A stretch of DNA of 64,000 nt from Acidobacteriota bacterium (lineage in GTDB: Bacteria; Acidobacteriota; Blastocatellia; Pyrinomonadales; Pyrinomonadaceae). Shown here one piece after another: positions 1 through 7,900 of this stretch (the first letter of the stretch is position 1; each line of letters opens with the position of its first letter). Made by a program: the position numbers and the translations under genes. The stretch is from contig JAFAZX010000097.1 of the NCBI GenBank assembly GCA_019239425.1, positions 1 to 64,000 of the forward strand, in the 5' to 3' direction. Below the pieces are notes generated by a model, which did no database searches, was not told the DNA's origin, and saw nothing but the letters and a program-made list of their open reading frames with translations.

Positions 1-134
1 TTGCGCCGCAGCGCGTAGCCGGCCGTCCCGAGCACGACCGCCGTCCCGACCAACGGGATCGGCCGCAGCAGTCGCCGCGCCAGCTCCCACCCGCCGGCCC
101 GCGCCGCCCTCCCCGCCACCTCTGTGCGTATCAT
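1..134 (-). CDS. N-terminal fragment of a hypothetical protein, cut by the window edge
   Basis: An ATG on the minus strand (complement of 132-134) opens a frame that runs off the left edge. It begins MIRTEVAGRAARAGGWELAR and continues with a Pro-rich turn and a short hydrophobic stretch (LVGTAVVLGTAGYAL), which looks like a membrane helix near residues 30-43. There are too few residues to name a family. Coding is supported only by the open frame and the sensible composition. Confidence 0.45.
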   Translation of the reverse strand, partial: MIRTEVAGRAARAGGWELARRLLRPIPLVGTAVVLGTAGYALRR

Positions 135-523
135 CCCTTCTTAACCCCCCGCCCCGCCGTCGAGTCCCGACTGCCGCCCCGGACGACTACACTTAGATGT
201 CCGGGGGCTTCGACAGTTGCAAGCTCAAAATCAGACGTTCGAAGCTCGGTCGTCGGCATCGCGACGCCGAGTTCAAGCAGTGAAGTCGAATCGGTTCACA
301 ATGGAGGTGCTCGTGAACGCTACTGGGCGCAGAGCGGCTCCGTCATGCGTGAAGTTGAAGATAAAAGAAAAGGCGTCGGGAGCCCCCACTCCCGACGCCT
401 ACGGCCACTCGCGTGGCCTGCCCCAAAGTTTCACTCGTTCTCAGAAGGAACGCCCATTAGGTGAGAAGGATACTAACCTCTGCGCCGGCGCGCTTGGTTG
501 CGACTTCGTTGCGGGAAGAAGGT
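135..523. other. Intergenic stretch left of the IS, no gene seen
   Basis: I see no convincing coding frame. The frames open here lack a ribosome site and have unlikely composition. The stretch contains one strong hairpin (371-400, listed separately). The right part (about 440-523) is the sequence into which the IS982-type element inserted. Confidence 0.5.
371..400 (-). terminator. Strong hairpin with U-tract on the minus strand
   Basis: A perfect 12-bp stem (371-382 with 389-400) encloses a 6-nt loop. On the minus strand the stem is followed by a T-rich run (complement of ataaaagaaa, 361-370), the layout of an intrinsic terminator. No minus-strand gene lies immediately to its right, so the transcript it ends may have been displaced by the nearby insertion or may be a small RNA. 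Confidence 0.55.
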
Positions 524-528
524 AATTC

Positions 529-1502
529 AACGTCAGTTCGACATAAGGAGAGAGAACTCCAAAGAGCGGTAAGATGTAGTCGGCCAAGACAACATCGTGT
601 GCGCACAAGGAGTTCTCTCGATGGACATTCTAGCGCTGTTCTGTGACATAGACGACTTCTGTCAGCTCTTTGAACCCGCCTGGCGGCGGCGACTGCTGGC
701 GAGCGGCAAGTGCCGCCGCCGCAAGCCCCGCGCGCTCTCGCTCTCCGAGGTGATGACTATCCTCGTGCTCTTTCACCTGTCGGGCTACCGCAACTTCAAA
801 GCCTTCTACACGGAGCACGTGATGAAGCAGTTGGCCGGGGCCTTCCCGCGCCTGACGAGCTATCAACGCTTCGTCGAGTTGCAGCGCGACGCGCCGCGCC
901 GCTCTGGTGCTACCTCCACACGCGCTTCGGGGACTGTACGGGCATCGCGTTCGTGGACGCCACGACTCTCGCGGTCTGCCACAACCTGCGCATCCCGCGG
1001 CACAAAGTCTTTTGGGACTCGGCGCGGCGGGGGCAGTCCTCGATGGGCTGGTTCTACGGCTTTAAGCTCCACCTCGTTATCAGCGAGCGCGGGGAGTTGC
1101 TCGGCTGCTACCTGACGCCGGGCAACGTGGACGACCGCCGCCCCGTGCCACACCTGGTCAAAGACCTGTGGGGCAAGCTCTTCGGCGACAAGGGCTACAT
1201 CAGCCAGCCGTTGAGCGCGCTCTTGCAGGCGCAGGGGCTACAACTCGTCACGAAGCTGCGGAAGAACATGAAGAACAAGTTCTTAGCGCTCGCGGACAAA
1301 CTGCTGCTGCGCAAGCGGGCGCTGATCGAGACGGTCAACGACCAGCTCAAGAACATCTCGCAGATCGAGCACACCCGCCACCGCTCGCTCTGGAACTTCC
1401 TTGGCAACGTGGCGGCCGGGCTCATCGCTTACACGTGGCACGAGAAGAAGCCGTCGCTCAACATTCGTGTCAAAGAACAGTTCCTTATCTCGAACTGACG
1501 TT
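529..1502 (+). mobile_element. IS982-family insertion sequence with target duplication
   Basis: The element is 974 bp and bounded by terminal inverted repeats: 529-549 begins AACGTCAGTTCGA and matches the complement of 1482-1502 over 21 bp with one mismatch. It is flanked by a direct 5-bp duplication AATTC at 524-528 and 1503-1507. Size, ends and transposase agree with the IS982 family. The intact duplication suggests the copy inserted once and has not recombined since, yet its transposase is frameshifted. Confidence 0.9.
621..1498 (+). pseudogene. IS982-family transposase, frameshifted
   Basis: This is a DDE transposase of the IS982 type. The N-terminal part starts at ATG 621 (MDILALFCDIDDFCQLF) and reads to about residue 90 (SYQRFVELQ). 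The rest (WCYLHTRFGDCTGIAFVDAT onward) continues in the -1 frame to the stop at 1498, so one base appears lost near 885-900. Acidic catalytic positions are visible: the D in FVDAT, the D in TPGNVDDRRPVP and the E in RKRALIETVNDQLKN. The C-terminal motif SQIEHTRHRS is typical of the family. No A-rich slippery run is seen at the shift, and IS982 transposases are normally one frame, so I call it inactive. A sequencing error remains possible. Confidence 0.85.
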
Positions 1503-1600
1503 AATTCAACATAGCGCCTCACCCTCAACCTTCGCCGGCGGCCCTCCTCCTCACTCCGCAGCGGGTGGGCGCGGTCGGCAACAAGTTCTAATAGATTGGG

Positions 1601-1741
1601 GCTCTCGAGGAGATAATGAGCGAGCGCGGACTGGCCGTGGATCATGTGACGGTCTTCAGATGGGTACAGCGCCACGCGCCGGAGATCAACAAGCGGATGC
1701 GCCCGCACCTGAAGATGAGCGGCACTTCCTATCGTCTCGAT
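1601..1741 (+). pseudogene. IS6-family transposase remnant
   Basis: About 47 codons resemble the N-terminal helix-turn-helix region of IS6/IS26-type transposases: a frame reading LEEIMSERGLAVDHVTVFRW followed by VQRHAPEINKRMRPHL and SGTSYRLD. The family normally continues with DETYVKVKG and the DDE core, but here the similarity stops at about 1741. Nothing of the upstream zinc-ribbon part is present. It is a fragment trimmed on both sides, between the IS982 element and the gene cassette. Confidence 0.75.
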
Positions 1742-1778
1742 ATAATTAGACGGAAGATCCTTGGGTCTAATTACAAAG

Positions 1779-2342
1779 TTAGGTGCGCTGGTAACGGGAG
1801 ACGAAAATGCAGTGGTCGAAACTTAAATCGAGGGTCAAAGCTCTCATCTGCCCTGAACTGAGGGGCAGAATAGATTTTCATCTGACGAGCTACCGTGAGT
1901 CGCACGATGGCGCGGACAAGGTCTGGATTACCGTTGACGGGAAGCGGGTGTTTAGCTGTAAGCATTACCCTCGTGAATGGGCGGGGGCCGAGGCTTACTA
2001 TGGCGGCCTGCGTGGTGAACAGGTCACAGATTTCCTGAAGGCGCGGGAGATTCACGGGCCGGGAGATTTCGGCAACGCCATGCGCGCTTATCTCGACATG
2101 CCGGTTGGCGAGGCCCTGAACTCCTCAGACCCTCTAGTCAGGGCTTTTGCGCTGGTTGACCGCCGGGTGGGTAAACGAACGCTGGAGAAGTTTGAAATCT
2201 CTGACGCGGAGCATACGCTGGTGAAAGCGTTCTACGATTTACGCCGCGGGGCGGCGCACACCTAACATCGGCATGCACCCGACCCGCGACACGGCGGCTC
2301 TCTTGCAACTCAAACTTGTGGGCGGGCGGGTGATGCCGGGCG
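1779..2342 (+). mobile_element. Integron-type gene cassette (single gene plus attC)
   Basis: The unit starts in a GTTAGGT core (1778-1784) and ends in a GTTAGAT core (2342-2348). Both fit the integron crossover consensus GTTRRRY. Between them lies one gene in the forward orientation, whose stop codon overlaps the left end of a paired-box attC site (2261-2348). That one-gene, stop-in-attC layout is standard for cassettes. No integrase gene is seen in the window, and the cassette's left neighbour is an IS6 fragment, so it is probably stranded from its array or was integrated at a secondary site. Confidence 0.7.
1807..2265 (+). CDS. SF0329-like cassette protein of unknown function
   Basis: This 152-aa soluble protein starts MQWSKLKSRVKALICPELRG, then GRIDFHLTSYRESHDGADKV and WITVDGKRVF. 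The opening WSKLK, the HxTxY..xHD pattern and the following two-strand segment resemble the small family annotated as SF0329. I know no biochemical role for it. The region around residues 85-152 is helical and charged. An upstream purine-rich GGGAGACGAAA precedes the ATG. Its TAA lies inside the attC left box, so the gene travels as a cassette. Family assignment is from memory of the pattern and is only moderately sure. Confidence 0.7.
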   Translation: MQWSKLKSRVKALICPELRGRIDFHLTSYRESHDGADKVWITVDGKRVFSCKHYPREWAGAEAYYGGLRGEQVTDFLKAREIHGPGDFGNAMRAYLDMPVGEALNSSDPLVRAFALVDRRVGKRTLEKFEISDAEHTLVKAFYDLRRGAAHT

Positions 2343-2348
2343 TTAGAT
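2261..2348 (+). other. attC recombination site
   Basis: The outer boxes CTAAC (2262-2266) and GTTAG (2342-2346) are complementary. The inner boxes GGCAT-CACCC (2270-2274, 2276-2280) and GGGTGATGCC (2328-2337) are complementary over 10 bp, leaving G2275 unpaired, like the extrahelical bases that orient integrase on folded attC. The central arm is about 47 nt. Total length is 88 bp, within the usual attC range. Confidence 0.75.
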
Positions 2349-2586
2349 CGCTTCGCTTTACGAAGTTAGAGCTTCCAGAGCCGAAGTGCTTTGGCCAATT
2401 CCGAGTTCATCGGGAAACATGGCGGGTGACAGTAAGCAGTCGCTAACGAAACAAGAACCCCGCCGAAATTCGCACCAGGTCGCGCCTGTCGCTGCCTGAG
2501 TCGCGAATGAACATCGGGTTGTAGTCAATGGTGCCACGGAAGCTCACTCGCTTGCCGAGGTCGAAGTTAGAAACACTTCAGAGAGT

Positions 2587-3436
2587 TTGGCGCAGGCACA
2601 TGGCAAGGACTCTGACTCGCCGGCGGTGGGGCGTAGCGAAGAACACCGGGCGCCGGCTGCGGCGTTTGCGGCGACTGAAACGGGGCCTCCCGCTCGCGCG
2701 CGGCACAGGTCGTGGGCCAGGCAACTGGCTGTCGCCGGGATGTTAGTCGCCTTGGCGATTGCGGTATTGCTCGGTGTGAAGGCTTATCAGGCCTCGAGGT
2801 CGGCGGCCACGACGTTGCCGCTCACCATCCGTCAAATCACCACCTGGCCGGGAATGGATACCAACCCGGCGTTTTCACCAGACGGCGAGTCGATTGATTA
2901 CAGCTCGGATCACAACGGCAACTTTGAAATCTACCTCAGGTAGATAGCGCCCGACGGGCGAGACCTTCAACTGACAACTGACGGTCAACAGAATTTCGAT
3001 CCGGCCTGGTCGCCGGACGGGAAGCGCATCGCATATTACTCAATGAAGCGACATGGCATTTGACCGTGAATTAGCCGGTTGGCCTTGCTGGTCGCCCGAC
3101 GGCCAATTCCTGGCTTTGGAAATAAAGCGCGGAGACGATACTCATATCGCGATCATTCCGAGTCAGGGCGGAGAGCCGGTACAGTTGACGTTCGCGCGGC
3201 CAGAGCTGGCCGCACAGTTGGTCTCCTGACGGGGACAAGATCGTTTTCGCCGGTGAGCGCGACGGCGTATGGAATCTTTGGTGGGTGTCGCGTTCCGATA
3301 AAAGCGTCAGGCAGTTGACGCACAATACGAAGTTGAGCGTCTACTTCCGCTCCCCGGCCTGGTCACCGCTCGCCAACCAAATCGTGAGCAAGTATTCCGA
3401 GAGCCGGGGCAACATCTACTTGATGAAGCTCCGGTG
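2587..3436 (+). pseudogene. Decayed membrane-anchored PD40/TolB-type propeller protein
   Basis: The frame at 2587 gives a transmembrane segment (LAVAGMLVALAIAVLLGV) followed by propeller blades: RQITTWPGMDTNPAFSPDGE, then NGNFEIYLR and a stop at 2941. The same protein continues after the stop (DLQLTTDGQQNFDPAWSPDG) and after further stops and shifts (DKIVFAGERDGVWNLWWVSR ... NIYLMKLR, ending 3436). In Acidobacteriota such propellers usually sit at the C-terminus of winged-helix or Ser/Thr kinase membrane proteins. The N-terminal signalling domain is absent here. Several separate lesions make this a true pseudogene rather than one sequencing error. Confidence 0.8.
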
Positions 3437-3888
3437 ATGTTTGGGAATGAAGTGATTTCTCGAGTGCCTTTCGCTAAGCGGCTCTCCCGAACAGGCTCGG
3501 TGTCAGCCCTCGCCGCGGCCGGCATCAGACTCCGAGAATGAATAGACCCTGGGTCGGGATTTATTTATATTGCCGCGGCCATCGATGAGTAGTACACTAC
3601 GCCACCTATTTTGAGGTTGATGGAATCTTGCGAAGGTCTTCAACCTGTTTACCCCCGTGCCTTAAGTCAACTTTTGAATCATCGTCTTCCACGAAGACCT
3701 CAGACCTATCCAACGCACCAATGCCTGAAAAGACACTCTTCGTCTCTGGGCGAGTGCAACGCGTTTTTAAGCGACCGGTTACTGCCGCAGCGGCAGTTGA
3801 GTCTTACGCTTCATCCGGGTAATGGCCGGATAAGATTTCGACCCGACTGCGGTTGCGGGATCTTTAGCTCTGCGAAGAAGGTGGAAAT
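3437..3888. other. Gap before the giant-protein cluster, no gene seen
   Basis: No frame here has both a credible start and coding-like composition; one open frame crossing it from 3611 is out of frame with the real gene at 3889. An AT-rich patch (tttatttatatt, about 3558-3569) could hold promoter elements. I see no convincing -35/-10 pair. Confidence 0.4.
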
Positions 3889-4281
3889 ATGGGAGACAGT
3901 TGGGGGAAGGTCTATCTCTTCAACGCGACTATGCAGAACGTCGCGGCATACTTCAACGACCCTCCCGTCAACCACTACACCGCGCTGCGGCGCGACAACT
4001 TTCCGCCGTACGCGACACGCAACGTTGCCGTCCCGCGCGGGAGCCAAGGCGACAGGCCCGGAACCTTCTGGAACAGCACGACGGCCCGTTTCCAGGGCGA
4101 CGATTGGGTCGCCAGCTACACGATCCAGGTTCCGGGGGCGAACGACCAGAACGACCCCGTCTCGAACGCCGACGACATGGTGCTCTACGTCTTCCGCTAT
4201 TGGGCCGTTCTATACGACACGCGCGGCTTCAAGCTCCTGGCGATAGTGCCGGACGATTGCGACCCCTGCCCCGAATCCTGA
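3889..4281 (+). CDS. Small protein of the giant-protein cluster (paralogue A)
   Basis: The protein is 130 aa without a signal peptide and starts at ATG 3889 behind GAAGAAGGTGG. It opens GKVYLFNATMQNVAAYFND, comparable to KVYIFNLFNEPAELSFNG of the next gene. It ends with a D-D-M-V-L-Y-V segment that matches the DDDL-CYI segment of the two other small proteins. It is more divergent than they are to each other and ends in an acidic Cys-containing tail (DDCDPCPES). The three small proteins look like one beta-rich family. I do not recognise the fold. It is first in a same-strand set with the two giants. Confidence 0.75.
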   Translation: MGDSWGKVYLFNATMQNVAAYFNDPPVNHYTALRRDNFPPYATRNVAVPRGSQGDRPGTFWNSTTARFQGDDWVASYTIQVPGANDQNDPVSNADDMVLYVFRYWAVLYDTRGFKLLAIVPDDCDPCPES

Positions 4282-4407
4282 CAGTAAAGGAGGCCGAACG
4301 ACAGCGGGCGAGACTAGCTCGCCACCAAGCAACCCACGCAACCCGTAGCGAAGAAACCCCGGTAAAAGGCTACAGTGCTCACAAGGGCACGGAAAGGACG
4401 AGTTTCA

Positions 4408-4794
4408 ATGGCAGGCAAAGTTTATATTTTCAACCTCTTCAACGAACCGGCCGAGTTATCCTTCAATGGAGCCCCCGCGGGCACGGGCACGATTGCAGGC
4501 TGGGACAAGACAAAAGGCTACACACCCGGCTACATCGCCGTCGATTCCGCCAAGCACAACGACGAAGACTCCGGCAAGGTCTTCCGCGGCGGTAACGGAA
4601 GCAATGACGTGAGGATCGAGTGGGACTCCGGCGTCGCCATCGGCAAAATCATTTTCCCGACGGTCAGCGATGACGTCTCCATCGACGACGATCTGGTCTG
4701 CTACATCGCCAAGAACTCGGCGTTCGTCGAAACGACGGATGGCTTCGTCTCGAAGGAGGGGCAGCAGACGCTCACGTTCACGCAAACCAGCTAG
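4408..4794 (+). CDS. Small protein of the giant-protein cluster (paralogue B)
   Basis: The protein is 128 aa and starts at ATG 4408 (MAGKVYIFNLFNEPAELSFN) behind GGAAAGGACGAG; an in-frame upstream start at 4375 lacks a ribosome site. It is clearly homologous to the protein at 14940: both share VY-x-x-NLFNEPA, a HND-x-D-x-G...RGG-x-G-x-ND segment, WDSG, and VS-[IV]-DDDL-x-CYI. The conserved Asn/Asp/Gly residues suggest a compact beta sandwich, perhaps ligand- or metal-binding. That is inference. No membrane segment or signal is present. Confidence 0.8.
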   Translation: MAGKVYIFNLFNEPAELSFNGAPAGTGTIAGWDKTKGYTPGYIAVDSAKHNDEDSGKVFRGGNGSNDVRIEWDSGVAIGKIIFPTVSDDVSIDDDLVCYIAKNSAFVETTDGFVSKEGQQTLTFTQTS

Positions 4795-4904
4795 CCGGGC
4801 GTTCGTCGTCGCCGCGGGCCGACGAGCCACCGACAAATCACCGCCCGGCCGGCCGGGACATACCGGCCGCCCGGGCGGGCTTCCCTCCCGGACACCTTAC
4901 TAAG

Positions 4905-7900
4905 ATGAGCAATCTTGCTTTGCACCCCGTACCGGGGGCCGAAGGTCTCTACTCGGGAGGCGCTTCCGGCCCCGTCGCGCTGTATTACCAGAGCCTGAGC
5001 GGCAACGCGCTCGGCGACACGCCCGACCCGGCGGCGGTGTGGGACTCTGACGACGGCTGCTGGTTCGTGACCGCGGCGGACAAGGCGGTCGCCAACCCGG
5101 CGACCTTCAAGCAGAACCTCGCGGCCGTGCTCGGCCCGGTGCAGACGGGCACGAACTCGCGTTGGCTGGCCTGGATTGCCGACCCCAACGCGTCGCAGGC
5201 CGACCTGGCGGCCGGGCTCATCAACGGCGGCCAGAACGCCCGGCTGCTCTCAATCCTCAAGAGTTCCGACTATCAGGTGATTGGCGAGACGGTCTTTCCC
5301 TTCGGGAACCTCACGCTCCACATCCCCGAGCAATCGACGGTGGTGCTCGACACCACCGCGTGGGAGTTCCAGATCACGTCCACGCGGACGAACATCTCAT
5401 TACAGGGGACGGTTAACACTGAGGACATCGGCGTGCCCGCCGTCGCCATCCCCCTGCTCGGGGAAGACCTGGGCACCATCGGCTATCACTCCCAGATGTT
5501 GAGCGGCGACCTCTACTCACTGTTCCTCACGGTATCGACCTTCGGCGCTTCGCCCGGCCCTGAATTCCAGTACACGTTCGGAAGCGGGAACGGTGTGACG
5601 GCGCTCCGTTACCCCTTCTTCATGGGAGCGTTGAGCCAGAACGGCGACAACCTTTTCCTCGCCCCGCGCTTCGACCCGCTCAACCCGGTCGACGCCGACC
5701 GCACCATCTTCGCGCTCGACCTCGCTCAGTTCACGTCCGGCGTGCCCACGTGCGACTTCTTCTTCTCGCCATTCGGCAACGTCGTGCCGCTGACCCCACA
5801 GGCGAGGAGCGGGTTCGCGCTCGGCAGGCGCTACGACAGCCAGACCCTGAGCGGCGACTTCGTCTCCTACCTCATCCCCGGCGGCCTCTACATGATCGCG
5901 AAGGCGTCGGCGACGCCGAAGATTGTGCTGTTGATGTGCGGCCTCTGGGGTACGGAGTTCCTCCTGGCGGGCGAGGGCGACCTCCTTGAGTTCTCCTGCG
6001 GCGGGGCGGCCGCGGCGCGAGGGTACGACCCGAGTGGCGGGGCCGGCGTGGACACCGCGCTCACGGGGCCGTTCGACACCGCATACGTGCGGCTCATCCC
6101 CGGCGGCGGCGCGTCCCCGTTCAGCGGCGACATCAAGCAGAGCTACTGTGTGCTCGCGCTCAACTCGGTCTACTACGACTGCGAGACCGGCACCCCCATC
6201 GCCTTCGCCATCGGCTGTCTGATCACCGACCTGAGCGACGTGACGAAGACCACCCCCTTCCCGATGGTGCCCTACGGCGCGGTCTACGCGCCCGACGCGA
6301 ACGGGGATGTCATCGACGTGGATGTGCCCGCCGGCACGCTGGAATCGTATGAGGTTGACGTTCTGGCCTCGGCCCGCCGCGGCATGATGAAGGGCAACTT
6401 CATTCTAGGGCCGATCTTCTTCAGCCTCACGGAACTCAAGCCCCTCGCGGGCGGCACGGTGCGGACGGGCACCGGACTACTCGTCGAACTCAACGACGGC
6501 ACCGAGACGCCGCCGCACCCCGGCACCTGGAAGCGTCTGATGCTCGCGAAGAGTCCCGTCAACGACGATCAGTTGCTCAGCTTTGACGCCTCCGACGTGA
6601 CCGACCCCGCCCAGCCGAAGGTGGTCAGCCCGTACCTCTCGAACGCCCTCCTCCAGGGAGCCCCGTTCGTCGTCATCGGCAAGAAGGGCGGCGAGCAGAT
6701 GGCCGGCGGGCGCACGCCGCTCGGCGGCTTCACCAACGAGCTACAGCTCGGCGAGTTCACCTTCAAGGTCGATGTCGGCGACCAGCCGCCCGCGCCGGAC
6801 GGGAGCCCGGTTCCGGGGGCCATCATCATCTTCAAATACTCCTCGCACGCCAGCGTCCTCGAACTCTACGAGCAGGCCGTCAAGTGGACATACCCTGAGA
6901 CGTTCGTCGGCGGCCCGAACGACGTCGCCGACGTGCAGAAGCGAATCCGAGACAACTTCATCGCCTCCGGCCTGATTCAAGGCCCCGGCAACCCGTCCGA
7001 CGAGGATCGCCCCCTCTTCGACGACTTCAACGGCAAGATGCAGTCGAAGGAGTGGACGGGCATGGTGGTGCTCAACTGCCCGCTCGACTACTCGCAGTTG
7101 CCCATCGACCTTCAGGTGTTGCTCGGCGGCATCAAACAGGGCGTCCTCGACGCGCACCACTTCGGCCTGACTTCCAACCAACTCACGCACACCGATCAAG
7201 GCGCCTGCGTGATAGACCAGAGTTCACTGTTCGGCCTCGTCCACCACGACGAGACGCTGCTCCAGCCGGCGAACGACCCCGACTTCCAGCTGCTCAAGCT
7301 GAACGCCCTCTTCGTCAACTCCGCGCTCACGCACTTCGACTCGCGCATCGCCGTCTCGGTGAAGAAGCTTTTCGGCGACCCCACGGCGCTACAACCCAAC
7401 GCCAACGCCCCGAACGACAAACCGGAATGGGGCACCGTCGCCATCGACGGCACCTACCAGAAGCGCGGGGCGACGGGCGTCGTGGTCTTCGAGACGAGCG
7501 TCCCGCGCACGTTCGCCTACGCGAAAGACAAGCTCCGCGCCCTCGACCAGATGCTCGCGAGCGACATCGCGCTGACCCCCAAGCGGCGCGTGCCGGCCGC
7601 CCCCCGCCCCGGCGACAAGACCACCATCTACGCCGCGATCAGCATCGCCGGCCAGCTCGGATTCCGCCCGGACATCTCCGCCGGCCAGAGCATCGACCTT
7701 TTCTCCTACAAGGTGCCGGCGTCCAAAGACAGGGGGCTCGGCTTCGCCTCGTACAACCTCGACATGACGACGGTGATTCCGGCGACGAGCGAGGACAAAC
7801 GGCCGTTCATCGACGGCGCCATCACCACCGACCTCGACGCCGCCACGCTCGACGCGACGGGCTCCGGCCTCCGCGACGACAGCCTGATTTCGACCTTCCC

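Noticed and set aside
186..560. A GGGGGCTTCGACAG-like start reminiscent of tmRNA, and short frames across it
   Set aside because: There is no tRNA-like 3' end, no tag reading frame ending in AA residues, and the frames have no ribosome sites.
3611..4246. A 211-codon frame before and across the small gene at 3889
   Set aside because: It lacks a ribosome site, overlaps a well-supported gene in another frame and turns into Arg/Thr/Ser-rich shadow sequence.
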